A DNA stretch of 64,000 nucleotides from Thalassomonas viridans (GCF_000948985.2 NZ_CP059733.1:992001-1056000); one strand, 5' to 3'. Counted from the stretch's first letter, positions 8,536 to 17,010 are shown. The notes: generated by a model not told the origin, from the sequence alone. Made by a program: numbers and translations.

Positions 8536-9168
8536 TTAAAGTTCCGATGCCGCCAGCTGTTTCAGTTGATCTTTGGCGGTCTGTTTCGCCAGGGCAGCAA
8601 CTTCCTCGCCCATGCCTAGGCCCTGGACAGGAATAACGCTGATATCTTCAATGCCGATAAAATGAAGCACATGTTTTAGATAGGGGGTTTGAAAATCTTT
8701 ATGCTGCTGGCTTTCCTGGCGGAAATCCCCGCCGGCGCTGCCGATGATCAGTGCCTGCTTACCTTTGACTAAACCTTCCGGGCCGTCGGCATGGTACCGG
8801 AAGGTCAGTCCCATCCGGCAGATTTGGTCTATATAGGCCTTGAGTAAGGTGGTGATGCTGAAGTTATGCATGGGAGAGGCGAATACCACAATGTCGGCCG
8901 CCTTAAGCTCTTCTATATAAGTCAGTGAAGGAGCGGAAATGGCTTTTTGCCTGGCGCTGAGCTGCTCCGGCGGAGTGTAAAAGGCATTGAGTATTTCGCT
9001 GTCGTAAACGGGAGCCGGTTCTTTCGCCAGATCCCGGATGCTGATGTCGTATTGCTGGTCTTTATCTTCCAGCAGCGTCACCAAGAAATCAGCGATCTCA
9101 TTGGAAACCGAATGTTCGGCAGCCGGGCTGGATTTGATGATCAGTACTTTCTTGCTTTGTTTGTTCAT
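8536..9168 (-). CDS. azoR: FMN-dependent NADH-azoreductase
   Basis: Flavodoxin-fold quinone/azo reductase of 210 residues that uses FMN and NAD(P)H for two-electron reductions. Family signatures: VLIIKSSPAAEHSVSNEIAD at the start (phosphate-binding loop), ASPMHNFSITTLLKAYIDQI around residues 97-116 (flavin contacts), and the GLVKGKQALIIGSAGGDF segment. The length is that of AzoR (201-210). A LysR regulator is divergent upstream, the common arrangement for this family, and the dehalogenase follows on the same strand. Confidence 0.93.
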   Translation of the reverse strand: MNKQSKKVLIIKSSPAAEHSVSNEIADFLVTLLEDKDQQYDISIRDLAKEPAPVYDSEILNAFYTPPEQLSARQKAISAPSLTYIEELKAADIVVFASPMHNFSITTLLKAYIDQICRMGLTFRYHADGPEGLVKGKQALIIGSAGGDFRQESQQHKDFQTPYLKHVLHFIGIEDISVIPVQGLGMGEEVAALAKQTAKDQLKQLAASEL

Positions 9169-9215
9169 ATCTTTACCTTCTTTTGTCGTTGGCTTTATTG
9201 GCAGGCCTTGAATCT

Positions 9216-9245
9216 ATTATCTGGCAAAGTTACATTATTGATAAT
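9216..9245. promoter_or_regulatory. Candidate LysR-type operator between azoR and its divergent regulator
   Basis: Inverted half sites ATTATC (9216-9221) and GATAAT (9240-9245) lie in the 115-bp divergent intergenic region, where a LysR protein would be expected to bind. Short half sites and long spacing keep confidence low. Confidence 0.3.
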
Positions 9246-9283
9246 ACGCAAAAAGAGAACTTCACTGTTTCTACGGAGAAACA

Positions 9284-10171
9284 ATGGACATACAACTTAT
9301 CCACTATTTTGTGAAAATCGTACAGTGCGGCAGTTTTACCAAGGCCGGGGAATCACTCAAGATCCCCAAATCAACCTTGAGCAAGGCGGTGGCAAAACTG
9401 GAGCGGGAAACCGGCACTAAACTGCTGATCCGCTCTACCCGAAAGCAGACCCTGACAGCCGCCGGACGGGAGTTTTACCAGGCCTGTATGGGGCCGATGC
9501 AAACCATAGAAGATGCCCAGAAGGCTTTGTATGGCCAGGATGACTTGATCTCCGGTACCATCAAAATCACAGTCCCGGAAGACTTCGAGATCTTTTTATT
9601 GTCCTCCTGTATTCAGGCTTTGGGTGAGCAATACCCGGAGCTGAAATTCATTATTAAAAGCACCAATGACGTGGTTGACCTGGTGGGAGAGGGCTTCGAC
9701 TTTGCCGTGCGCATCGGCCCGTTGGAAGAAAGCAATTTAAAGGTCAGGACCATAGGGCATATTAAGCTGGTGACTGTGGCCGCAAGAAATTACCTGGAAA
9801 AAGTGACGCTGGAAACTCCGGAGGATCTAAGCCGGGTGCGTTGTATCGGGCTGACTTCCGCCAAGCCCTATCAACTCTGGTCGATGACAAAAGACGGGCA
9901 AACCCGGGTATTGAAAACCCCTATGGCGGTGGAGACTAATCAGATCACCAGCGTATATAAATTGACTTGCGCCGGAGCCGGCGTTGCCATTTTGCCGACT
10001 TTTTTATGCCAGAAAGGTATCGACAGCGGCGAACTGGTCAGGGTGTTGCCTGACTGGCATTATACAGATGTGCCCGTATCACTGATTTCGCCCCTGTCTA
10101 CCCTGAGCTCGGTCAGGTTGAAGGTGATCAGTGACGAAATCATCGGGGCTTTAAGGCAATCTTTAACTTGA
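9284..10171 (+). CDS. LysR-family transcriptional regulator (divergent from azoR)
   Basis: Regulator of 295 residues. The N-terminal helix-turn-helix is GSFTKAGESLKIPKSTLSKA (about residues 17-36), followed by the effector domain, with the CrgA/DsdC-like features FDFAVRIGPL and AGAGVAILPTFLC common in regulators of quinone-responsive reductases. ATG at 9284 is preceded by ACGGAG at good spacing. By position it most likely controls the azoR/dehalogenase genes in response to a quinone or electrophile; this is inference. Confidence 0.93.
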   Translation: MDIQLIHYFVKIVQCGSFTKAGESLKIPKSTLSKAVAKLERETGTKLLIRSTRKQTLTAAGREFYQACMGPMQTIEDAQKALYGQDDLISGTIKITVPEDFEIFLLSSCIQALGEQYPELKFIIKSTNDVVDLVGEGFDFAVRIGPLEESNLKVRTIGHIKLVTVAARNYLEKVTLETPEDLSRVRCIGLTSAKPYQLWSMTKDGQTRVLKTPMAVETNQITSVYKLTCAGAGVAILPTFLCQKGIDSGELVRVLPDWHYTDVPVSLISPLSTLSSVRLKVISDEIIGALRQSLT

Positions 10172-10184
10172 TTCGGGCCCGGTT

Positions 10185-10682
10185 TTAATGGTTTAACCTG
10201 AAAAGCGGCTGGTTGTTGACAAAATTGACCTTCTCGGCGGCATGGCACGACAGGCAGGCAGAGGTTGCTTTGTCAAATCCCTGCCAGGCCCGGCTGATGT
10301 CATGGCTTTGGAAGTCGTTAAATACCTGCTGCCAGGTGTTGTTGAATAAAATTAACTCGGCATTTTTTTTCCTGGCGGGCCTTTTCATTAAACCGTTTTT
10401 TATGGTTTGCCTGATTTTTTTCCAGTGATAGCTGGCCAGTTCGAAGTTATTGTCCTTCAGTGCCTGGTGTATGCTCGAATAGCGTTGTCCCACTTCCAGC
10501 ATGGGCTGATCGAAACCGCGCAAATATTTCTCCAGCTTTCGGGTACGTTTGTCTTCATCTTTTTCGTCCAGCAGCCAGTGATTCGAAAAAGGGTTAACCT
10601 TGGCTGTTTCCTGTGCCCATGCTTGCCCTAGGAAGATCATCCCGGACAGCAGGCTAACCGTGAGTATAAGTTTGGCTTTCAT
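10185..10682 (-). CDS. Exported monoheme c-type cytochrome (cytochrome c'-like)
   Basis: Secreted protein of 165 residues with a signal peptide (AKLILTVSLLSGMIFLGQAWA) and one covalent heme motif CLSCH near the C-terminus (Cys143, Cys146, His147). The helical body plus a C-terminal CXXCH matches the layout of cytochrome c'/c-556-type proteins, but I cannot show that the four-helix bundle is canonical. It is a single gene, convergent with the LysR gene (13-bp gap). The upstream region holds a 24-bp dyad. Confidence 0.75.
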   Translation of the reverse strand: MKAKLILTVSLLSGMIFLGQAWAQETAKVNPFSNHWLLDEKDEDKRTRKLEKYLRGFDQPMLEVGQRYSSIHQALKDNNFELASYHWKKIRQTIKNGLMKRPARKKNAELILFNNTWQQVFNDFQSHDISRAWQGFDKATSACLSCHAAEKVNFVNNQPLFRLNH

Positions 10683-10730
10683 GTCTTTGATCTTTTCCCT
10701 TTAGTGTATTCACCTCCATGATAGCCGGGG

Positions 10731-10754
10731 GCATGTCCCAAAAATGTGACATGC
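10731..10754. promoter_or_regulatory. Dyad upstream of the cytochrome gene
   Basis: A 24-bp near-perfect inverted repeat with arms GCATGTCNCA and TGNGACATGC lies about 50 bp upstream of the cytochrome start. It looks like an operator. Its half site ATGTCACAT also occurs in the direct repeats upstream of eptA. The binding protein is unknown. Confidence 0.4.
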
Positions 10755-10768
10755 GTTTGCGTACCTGA

Positions 10769-10803
10769 TTATCCCGAAAGGCAGGGAGTGGCTTTCGGGA
10801 TAA
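10769..10803. terminator. Hairpin downstream of the RibD-type reductase gene
   Basis: A 12-bp perfect stem (10769-10780 with 10792-10803; TTATCCCGAAAG and its complement) in the gap between the reductase stop and the cytochrome promoter. It may terminate the minus-strand reductase transcript. The T run after it on that strand is poor. Confidence 0.45.
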
Positions 10804-10867
10804 CAAACAAGCCCAAATTTTTTAATCAATAACCTTTCAGCCGCTAACAATGCGGGCAAGTAGCCAT

Positions 10868-11401
10868 TTAACGTTGGCGAATAAAGTGGTTTTGCACGAT
10901 CGCATCAAGAAACCTTTCACATTTGACATGTTTAAAATCCAGGCTAGTTTCCAGCTCGCCGAACAGGGGAATGCCGCCGCCGAGTAACACAGGAATAGTG
11001 GTCAGGATCATTTCATCTATCAGGTCTTCCTTAAGAAAACTTTGTATGGTTTTGCCGCCGTCTATATATAAGTTCCGGTAACCTTGCTGGTTAAGCTGTT
11101 TAATCACGCTTTTCAACGGGCCTTTTACCAGAAAAATTTTATCTTCATAACCGGCCGGTACCGAGGTCATGGTATTGCTTAGTACAAAAACGGGTTTGCT
11201 ATATGGCCAATCGCAATCGAAGTTCAGAACTATATCCAGGGTATTTCTGCCCATCACCAAAGCGTCAATGCGTGCCATATGGTTAAGGTAACCCATATCC
11301 AGGTTTTCAGGATTATCGATTTTGTGAAGCCAGTCGATACCATGATTTCGGTCGGCAATATAACCGTCGAGGCTGGTGGCAATAAAAACTATGTTAGACA
11401 T
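10868..11401 (-). CDS. Dihydrofolate reductase-family / RibD C-terminal domain protein
   Basis: NADPH-type reductase-fold protein of 177 residues (RibD_C superfamily; YwjB/YyaP-like). Start: the frame opens at 11524, but the ATG at 11401 (MSNIVFIATSLDGYIADR) has an AGGAG site and matches the family N-terminus. Motifs: SLDGYIADRNHGIDWL, MGRNTLDIVLNF, LYIDGGKTIQSFLKEDLIDE and the C-terminal PVLLGGGIPLFGEL. The substrate is unknown; members are rarely true DHFRs. It is divergent from a TetR regulator with a palindromic operator between them, so it is probably induced by a small molecule. Confidence 0.88.
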   Translation of the reverse strand: MSNIVFIATSLDGYIADRNHGIDWLHKIDNPENLDMGYLNHMARIDALVMGRNTLDIVLNFDCDWPYSKPVFVLSNTMTSVPAGYEDKIFLVKGPLKSVIKQLNQQGYRNLYIDGGKTIQSFLKEDLIDEMILTTIPVLLGGGIPLFGELETSLDFKHVKCERFLDAIVQNHFIRQR

Positions 11402-11483
11402 AAAGGCTCCTGATAAAATGCATTCGGTTGCTGCTTCTGTTTGCCGGCGCTTACCCGGTTTAGTGCAGCCTGATTTTAAAGTT

Positions 11484-11500
11484 ATTCTACAGTGTAGAAT
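11484..11500. promoter_or_regulatory. Perfect 17-bp operator palindrome, TetR site
   Basis: ATTCTACAGTGTAGAAT is a perfect 8+1+8 palindrome lying 27 bp before the tetR-type start and 83 bp before the reductase start. Symmetric sites of this size between a TetR gene and its divergent target are the normal operator layout. It would block both promoters. Confidence 0.75.
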
Positions 11501-11526
11501 TTTGTGCAGTCTATCGGAAATCAATC

Positions 11527-12096
11527 ATGCCTGTCAATGAGAAGAAAAGAGGCCGTCCCGCTGGCGCTATGAAGGTGCTTAACGCAGAAGTGATAGTGGA
11601 AAGCGCTAAAAGCCTGATGCGCGACAGCGGTGATGTCCCCAGCATACGTAAGCTGGCGGCGAGCTTAAATGTCGATGCCATGGCGATTTACCACTATTTT
11701 AAAAATAAAAAGGTGTTATTGGAGGCAATCACGGTTTCGCTGATTGCAGGTATTTATTCCCCGTCTGCATCGGGGCAGTGGCAGGGGGAGCTTGAGCAGT
11801 TGAGCCTGAGCTATTTGCAGCTGCTGAATGACTATTCCGGTTTGCTTGAAACCCTGCTCAGCATGGACTCGGCGGGACCGGCTACGGTTTTTAGTGAAAA
11901 GTTTCATAAGATCATAAAGTCTTCCGGCCTTAGTGAGGCTGATGAAAAATATGCTTTAGATTTGCTGGTGGATTATCTTCACGGTTTTGCCTTTGCCATG
12001 AGCTGCAACCGGCAAAAGGGAGAGCTGACGACAGAAATGATCTACGGACCTTTGAAGTTATATTTTGCCGGTATCGGCGCCCTGATAAAAAAGTAA
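11527..12096 (+). CDS. TetR/AcrR-family transcriptional regulator
   Basis: Repressor of 189 residues. A basic N-terminal arm with an AT-hook-like KKRGRPAG is followed by the TetR helix-turn-helix (VPSIRKLAASLNVDAMAIYH, then YFKNKKVLLEAI, about residues 37-66). The C-terminal helical ligand domain resembles the tetracycline-repressor-type C-terminal family (LLVDYLHGFAFAM). It is divergent from the RibD-type reductase and very likely binds the palindrome between them. The ligand is unknown. Confidence 0.92.
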   Translation: MPVNEKKRGRPAGAMKVLNAEVIVESAKSLMRDSGDVPSIRKLAASLNVDAMAIYHYFKNKKVLLEAITVSLIAGIYSPSASGQWQGELEQLSLSYLQLLNDYSGLLETLLSMDSAGPATVFSEKFHKIIKSSGLSEADEKYALDLLVDYLHGFAFAMSCNRQKGELTTEMIYGPLKLYFAGIGALIKK

Positions 12097-12144
12097 CCGG
12101 TATCAGATAAAAAGTACCGGAAACTTTGATTTACCTGTCCCGGG

Positions 12145-13434
12145 TTATTGCTGGAACAATATTGCGGCGATACAGCCTTGCTGTTGGTCGTTTTCCAGGA
12201 AAAACTGCCAGCCGTATCTGTGGCAGATATCCCTGACCAGCAGCAGTCCCAGACCGTAGCCGTCACATTCGTTGCTTTGGCTGTTGATGCCTTTGCCTGT
12301 GTCTATCACCCGGATGCCTTTGGGGTCGATATAAACATCAACCGTGCCGGACTCGGTATAGGCAAAGGCATTTTTAATCAGGTTGCCGAGCAGGATATGG
12401 AAAGCCGCTTCCGGCATCCTGATAAATACCGGATCCTGGACAAAGACATTCCACTTAACCGCTTTGTTTTCCAGCAGGTATTCATGGTTAAACACGATAT
12501 CGCGGACTTCGTTGCTGTCGATTTGCCGTTTGTCCTTGTCTGAGCCGGTTTCCGACTTGGTTAAACTCAACAGGGTTTCGACAAATTCCGTCATTTCGTG
12601 GGTGGCTTTTTTCAACCGCTTGCACTGGGTTGCCACCAATGTGGGCTCGCTTGATTCTTCCAGCAAGTTGATGGCTCCTGTCATCACCATAAGCGGTGTC
12701 CTCAACTCATGGCTGGCATAGCGATTAAACGAGCGCTCCCGCTCCATAGAGGCTTTTACCCTTTGCTGGTATAAATTGAATGTCTCAACCAGTTTTGCCA
12801 GCTCCAGGGTGGCGGTATCTTTAGGCAGCGGAATAGGCGACAGGTCTTCCGAAGATCTGGTCGACAAGGTGCGGGCCAGATGGGAAATGGGGTTGGTGAG
12901 CTTGGCGGATATTTTAATAACCGCGAACAGGCTCAGGGCCAGCAAAGAAAGGGAGATGATAACCTGCTTGGTGTGCAGCGACAGTAGCTGGCCTTCGCTG
13001 AGTTCATATAAGCTGTTATCGACAATAAAATATACTTGGGTAATGCCGTCTAAGGTGTCGATCTGGCTTTTACTGACAAAGTAGGCGTGGCCGCCGGGGC
13101 CGGATTTCAGTTCTATGGCTTCGTCGTAAGGGATAGTGTCGGCGTCGGGAAAGCCCTGGGGTATGTCGTTAAAATTGAAATAAAGCTGAATACCTTTATC
13201 AAAGGCGGCATTGCCCTGGGTCTGTATTTCCATCTTGCTCAAATTTTTTACCGAGGTATTTGCCAGAAAATCCCGGGTATGGTTACGGATTTTATCCAGG
13301 CGGTTGTTGGTGTACAGGTGCTCCAGATCCCGGGTGGTGAATTGGTAGACAGAAAAGTGGATGGAAACCAGGGCGATGGCGATCAGGGAAAAATAGATAA
13401 TGGTAATATGTTTCGCCGGATAAAGTTTGTTCAA
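12145..13434 (-). CDS. Sensor histidine kinase, PmrB/QseC-like
   Basis: Inner-membrane kinase of 429 residues. It has two membrane segments (about residues 7-27 and 156-178) around a periplasmic sensor of about 125 residues, a HAMP-like linker, the dimerisation/phosphoacceptor helix HELRTPLMVM with His242, and an ATPase domain with N-box LLGNLIKNAFAY, DTGKGI and GYGLGLLLV. It overlaps the response-regulator gene by 4 bp, so the two are translationally coupled. Divergent to the pair is the phosphoethanolamine-transferase island, which suggests sensing of cationic peptides, metal or envelope stress; this is inference from context. The periplasmic domain has no obvious PmrB Fe-binding motif. Confidence 0.92.
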   Translation of the reverse strand: MNKLYPAKHITIIYFSLIAIALVSIHFSVYQFTTRDLEHLYTNNRLDKIRNHTRDFLANTSVKNLSKMEIQTQGNAAFDKGIQLYFNFNDIPQGFPDADTIPYDEAIELKSGPGGHAYFVSKSQIDTLDGITQVYFIVDNSLYELSEGQLLSLHTKQVIISLSLLALSLFAVIKISAKLTNPISHLARTLSTRSSEDLSPIPLPKDTATLELAKLVETFNLYQQRVKASMERERSFNRYASHELRTPLMVMTGAINLLEESSEPTLVATQCKRLKKATHEMTEFVETLLSLTKSETGSDKDKRQIDSNEVRDIVFNHEYLLENKAVKWNVFVQDPVFIRMPEAAFHILLGNLIKNAFAYTESGTVDVYIDPKGIRVIDTGKGINSQSNECDGYGLGLLLVRDICHRYGWQFFLENDQQQGCIAAILFQQ

Positions 13435-14108
13435 GCTTTTTCTCCCTTGAGCTGGTAGCCTACTTTAGGAATGGTTTTGATATAGGCGTGTTTAAAAGGT
13501 TTGTCGATCAAAGCCCTTAAGCGGTAGACATGGTTTCTCAGCAGGTCTTCATCCGGCTCGTCGTCGCTCCAGATCTCCCTGATGATCTCTTCCCGGGTGG
13601 CAATTTTCGGGGCTTTGAGCATCAGCAGTTTCAGCAGAATAAACTGGGCGTTGTTTAGCTGGAAACTACACTCGCCGCGCGAGGCGGTGTGGCTTTTTAA
13701 ATCCAGGGTTAAGTCTTCAAACTTAAGCTCAGTCACCCCCAGGCTGCCCATTTTACGCTGGTAAATGGCCTTGATACGGGCTTCGAGTATCCTTAAGTCA
13801 AAAGGTTTTACCAGGTAGTCGTCGGCGCCGCATTCAAAGCCGTTTAATATGTCTTCTTTTTCGTCGCGGGCGGTGAGCATTAACACCGGGGTGTCTATGC
13901 CTTCATTGCGTAACTGCCGGCATACTTCCAAGCCGTCTATGCCGGGCAGCATAATGTCCAGGATAATCAGGTCATATTGACAGTTTTTGGCTAAATCGAA
14001 TCCCTGTGAGCCGTCCCGCGCATAATCCATGTCATGACCTTTTAATTCGAAATATTCAAAAATAACCTTGGATATTTCTTCGTGATCTTCAATTAACAAC
14101 AACTTCAT
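13431..14108 (-). CDS. OmpR-family response regulator, PmrA-like
   Basis: Response regulator of 225 residues. The receiver domain has an acidic pocket Glu7/Asp8, phospho-acceptor Asp51 (LIILDIMLPGIDG) and the LVKPFDL lysine motif. The C-terminal winged helix ends ALIDKPFKHAYIKTIPKVGY. It is first gene of the two-gene operon with the kinase. Its start is 166 bp from the start of eptA in the opposite direction, and that gap carries tandem ATGTCACA repeats with an 11-bp period, a classic OmpR-family site layout. It probably activates eptA and the genes behind it. Confidence 0.94.
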   Translation of the reverse strand: MKLLLIEDHEEISKVIFEYFELKGHDMDYARDGSQGFDLAKNCQYDLIILDIMLPGIDGLEVCRQLRNEGIDTPVLMLTARDEKEDILNGFECGADDYLVKPFDLRILEARIKAIYQRKMGSLGVTELKFEDLTLDLKSHTASRGECSFQLNNAQFILLKLLMLKAPKIATREEIIREIWSDDEPDEDLLRNHVYRLRALIDKPFKHAYIKTIPKVGYQLKGEKA

Positions 14109-14181
14109 GTGCTGGCAGTTATTCTCTTTTTATCCGGGGAAAACTCTTACGGCATTATAGCCAATGACATAGTAAAGCAAG

Positions 14182-14202
14182 AAATGTCACATAAATGTCA
14201 CA
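14182..14202. promoter_or_regulatory. Tandem direct repeats, candidate response-regulator box
   Basis: AAATGTCACA occurs at 14182-14191 and again at 14193-14202, so the repeat period is 11 bp, one helical turn. It lies between the divergent response-regulator and eptA genes. OmpR-family dimers bind such head-to-tail repeats. A related CAATGACATA lies at about 14162-14171. Confidence 0.6.
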
Positions 14203-14274
14203 GACATTTTGGCGATCCCTTCCTAGCTAAGCTGCCGCATCCGATATCGGCTGTAGAAATGAGCGGGGGATTAG

Positions 14275-15930
14275 ATGGCCAGGTTGCCAAAGATAAAACT
14301 AAACCATAATGTGTTGTTGCTGACCGTAATGTTATTGGTCTGTGCTTTTGGCAATAACAGTTTTTTAAGCCAGGCGAGCTTTGTCTATCCCCTAAGCGAT
14401 AATTTGGGGTTTATTATCGCGCTCTGCGTAGTTGCCTTTCTGGTGAGCGTTATCCTGACGCTGTTGTTTTCCCTGGTGATGCCGCTGAAAGCCGCTTTGG
14501 CAATCATGCTGCTGGTTTCGGCCAGTGCCGGTTATTTTGTCGATGACTTCGGTGTGGTGATCGACGATGTCATGATCCAGAACCTGTTTGAAACCAATAG
14601 CGATGAAGTCCTGGATTTGCTGTCATGGGGGCTGGTGCTGAGGATAGTGCTGCTGGCCCTGGCGCCTGCTGCCTTACTTAGCCTGGTGGAACTGCCGGAA
14701 ATTTCCCGCCCGCAACTGTTACTGAAAAAGACGAAACTGTTCAGTGTTTCTGTGCTGACGATTTTGCTTTTGCTGGGCACTTTCAGCAGCCATTTCACTA
14801 CCTTTTTCCGCGAGCACAAACCGCTGCGTTTTTACCTCAATCCCATCTATCCGCTGTATTCATTCGGTTATTATGTCAACAGCCAGTTGGCGAATAGCCA
14901 GGACAGGAATTTTGTCACCTATGCCCTGGAAAGTAGATCGGAAGCCCGGCCGGAAGCCGGGCAGCAGCCGAACAAACTGGTGATCGTCGTGGTGGGTGAA
15001 ACCGTGCGCGCCGACAACCTGCAGTTCAACGGCTATAACCGGGCCACCATGCCGCTGCTCAGCCTGCGCGACGATATCATCAATTTTTCCAACTACTCTT
15101 CCTGCGGCACTTCTACGGCGATTTCCGTGCCCTGTATGTTTTCTTTTGACGGCAAAGAAGACTTTGATATCAGCGAATTTAAGTACAAGGAAAATGCCCT
15201 GGATGTGCTGGCCAAAAGCGGCGTCAGCGTATTGTGGCGGGATAACAATTCCAGCTCCAAAGGGGTGGCGGACAGGGTAAGCTACGAGAGTTTCAAGTCT
15301 CCCGAGCTTAACCGGATTTGCGATCTTGAATGCCGGGATATAGGCATGCTGGACGGCCTGCAGAACTACCTGGAGCAAAACCCCGGGGATGTGCTGATTG
15401 TCCTGCACCAGATGGGCAACCACGGGCCTGCCTATTACAAACGTTATCCGAAAAGCTTCGAGCGTTTCACGCCTGCCTGCCAGACCAATGAATTGTCCAG
15501 GTGCAGTGACGAAGAAATTGTCAACGCCTACGATAACGCCCTGCTCTATACGGATTATTTTTTGAGCCAGACGCTGGCGTTTTTAGAGAAAAACAGCGGC
15601 GGGTACCAGACCGCCATGCTTTACATCAGCGATCACGGCGAGTCCCTGGGGGAAAACGGCATTTACCTGCACGGCATGCCCTACTTTTTAGCGCCGAAAC
15701 AGCAAACCCATGTGCCTATGCTGGCCTGGTTTTCGGATAGCTTTCCCGTTGACCCCCTGGCGGTGCAGAACGCCAGCAGCGACGAGCTCAGTCATGATTC
15801 TTTTTCTTATTCCTTGATTGATCTGTTTGACGTTTCCCTTCTGGGGCAAAGTTCCCCTTACCCTGTGCTGTTCCGTAAAAACGAACGCCTGGCCAGTGCC
15901 AGTGGTAATACCTCAGGTGCAGGGGAGTAG
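14275..15930 (+). CDS. eptA: Phosphoethanolamine transferase, EptA/MCR-like
   Basis: Inner-membrane enzyme of 551 residues that moves phosphoethanolamine from phosphatidylethanolamine to lipid A, leaving diacylglycerol. Five N-terminal membrane segments (to about residue 175) carry a periplasmic alkaline-phosphatase-fold domain. The nucleophile is Thr243 in VVGETVRADN. Other metal/catalytic motifs are SSCGTSTAISVPCMFS, HQMGNHGPAYYKRYP and ISDHGESLGENGIYLHG (Asp453/His454). Paired cysteines typical of EptA/MCR are present. A strong GCGGGGGA site precedes the ATG. It heads a run with the PAP2, dgkA and sulfatase-fold genes, and divergent two-component genes probably control it. Target lipid A rather than another glycan is inferred. 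Confidence 0.93.
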   Translation: MARLPKIKLNHNVLLLTVMLLVCAFGNNSFLSQASFVYPLSDNLGFIIALCVVAFLVSVILTLLFSLVMPLKAALAIMLLVSASAGYFVDDFGVVIDDVMIQNLFETNSDEVLDLLSWGLVLRIVLLALAPAALLSLVELPEISRPQLLLKKTKLFSVSVLTILLLLGTFSSHFTTFFREHKPLRFYLNPIYPLYSFGYYVNSQLANSQDRNFVTYALESRSEARPEAGQQPNKLVIVVVGETVRADNLQFNGYNRATMPLLSLRDDIINFSNYSSCGTSTAISVPCMFSFDGKEDFDISEFKYKENALDVLAKSGVSVLWRDNNSSSKGVADRVSYESFKSPELNRICDLECRDIGMLDGLQNYLEQNPGDVLIVLHQMGNHGPAYYKRYPKSFERFTPACQTNELSRCSDEEIVNAYDNALLYTDYFLSQTLAFLEKNSGGYQTAMLYISDHGESLGENGIYLHGMPYFLAPKQQTHVPMLAWFSDSFPVDPLAVQNASSDELSHDSFSYSLIDLFDVSLLGQSSPYPVLFRKNERLASASGNTSGAGE

Positions 15931-15934
15931 GCAA

Positions 15935-16627
15935 ATGACAGAGAAGTTTCTTAACCGCCAGCTGGCGCTCAGCTTATGTTTCCTGCTCACGGTTTTTTTG
16001 CTGTTTGAAGTGACGGACCTGGATATCCGGCTGCAGAACCTGTTTTTTAATTTTGATACCGGCAGCTGGCTGTGGCCGAAAAAAGAGCCGGTGTTAAGGG
16101 CGGTATTTTATTCCGTGCCTAAGCTGCTGTTGATCCTTTTTGCCCTGTTGCTGATTTTGGCATTGCTCCTGCCGGACAGCAGCAGCCGGCTGGGCAAATA
16201 TAATTCCGGTTTTTTTATCGTCCTGACTTCGCTGATGCTGATTCCTTCCGTGGTAGGAGGGCTAAAGGCTACTAGCAATTCCGCCTGTCCGGCGGCCCTG
16301 AGCATGTACGGCGGCAAGCTGCCTTATATCAAGATGCTTGAACCCTATCCGGAGGGGCAGGCTCCCGCCAAGGCACAAAAGTGCTTTCCCGCCGGCCATG
16401 CCAGCGGCGGTTTCGCCCTGCTCTCGCTGTTTTTTCTTTTTTCCTCCGGACGCAACAGAAAGCTCGCCCTTGGGCTGGCGTTGTCGGTGGGCTGGTTTAC
16501 CGGCGGCTACAAAATGGTTATCGGCGATCATTTCCTCAGCCACACCCTGATCACTATGGGCCTTGCCTGGTTTTTATCCTGCGCCATCGCCCGCCTGGTT
16601 TACATCTTTAAGCGAAATTTGTTGTAA
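15935..16627 (+). CDS. PAP2-family membrane phosphatase
   Basis: Membrane phosphatase of 230 residues (type 2 phosphatidic acid phosphatase superfamily, which includes lipid A phosphatases LpxE/LpxF and the kinase LpxT). The ATG at 15935 is preceded by AGGGGAG and lies 5 bp after the eptA stop; the frame runs upstream to 15818 inside eptA but that is not used. Five to six hydrophobic segments. The active-site motifs are CFPAGHASGG (about residues 150-159) and GDHFLSHTL (about 196-204); the first motif KX6RP is not obvious (the segment is GGKLPYIKMLEPYPEG). Between eptA and dgkA it most likely dephosphorylates lipid A or an undecaprenyl or phosphatidate lipid. Confidence 0.85.
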   Translation: MTEKFLNRQLALSLCFLLTVFLLFEVTDLDIRLQNLFFNFDTGSWLWPKKEPVLRAVFYSVPKLLLILFALLLILALLLPDSSSRLGKYNSGFFIVLTSLMLIPSVVGGLKATSNSACPAALSMYGGKLPYIKMLEPYPEGQAPAKAQKCFPAGHASGGFALLSLFFLFSSGRNRKLALGLALSVGWFTGGYKMVIGDHFLSHTLITMGLAWFLSCAIARLVYIFKRNLL

Positions 16628-16644
16628 GAAATGAAGAGGTTGTT

Positions 16645-17010
16645 ATGAATTATCAACAAAAACCCAAAGGGCTGAAGCGGATTTACCTTGCCGCCGGCCA
16701 TTCTGCCCGCGCCTTCAACTGGCTGTTAAAAAATGAAACCGCCTTTAAACAGGAAATTCTTGGCGCCGCGGTGCTGGTGGCCATCAGTCTGTGGCTGGAG
16801 CTGGCGCTGGTTGAGCGCCTGATGTTATGGCTTTCGATATTGTTCGTGATTTTTGCCGAGGTGGTCAATACCGGCATCGAAGCGGCCATTGACCGCATCG
16901 GGCCTGAGCACCATCCCCTGTCCGGGCTGGCAAAAGATCTGGGCTCCCTGGCCGTGACCATCAGCCTGATCATTGCCGCCGCCGTTTGGCTGGCGGTGCT
17001 GGCCTCCTGA
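16645..17010 (+). CDS. dgkA: Diacylglycerol kinase
   Basis: Small trimeric integral-membrane kinase of 121 residues that phosphorylates diacylglycerol to phosphatidate with ATP. It has the expected three membrane helices and the signature EVVNTGIEAAIDRIG at about residues 72-86 with the catalytic Glu and Asn. The family is about 120 residues, so it is complete. Its location fits its job: EptA-type transferases release diacylglycerol from phosphatidylethanolamine, and DgkA recycles it. A GAGG site precedes the ATG. Confidence 0.95.
   Translation: MNYQQKPKGLKRIYLAAGHSARAFNWLLKNETAFKQEILGAAVLVAISLWLELALVERLMLWLSILFVIFAEVVNTGIEAAIDRIGPEHHPLSGLAKDLGSLAVTISLIIAAAVWLAVLAS

Noticed and set aside
14860..15423. 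187-codon minus-strand frame inside eptA
   Set aside because: Antisense shadow of the catalytic domain of eptA; no motif and no ribosome-binding site.
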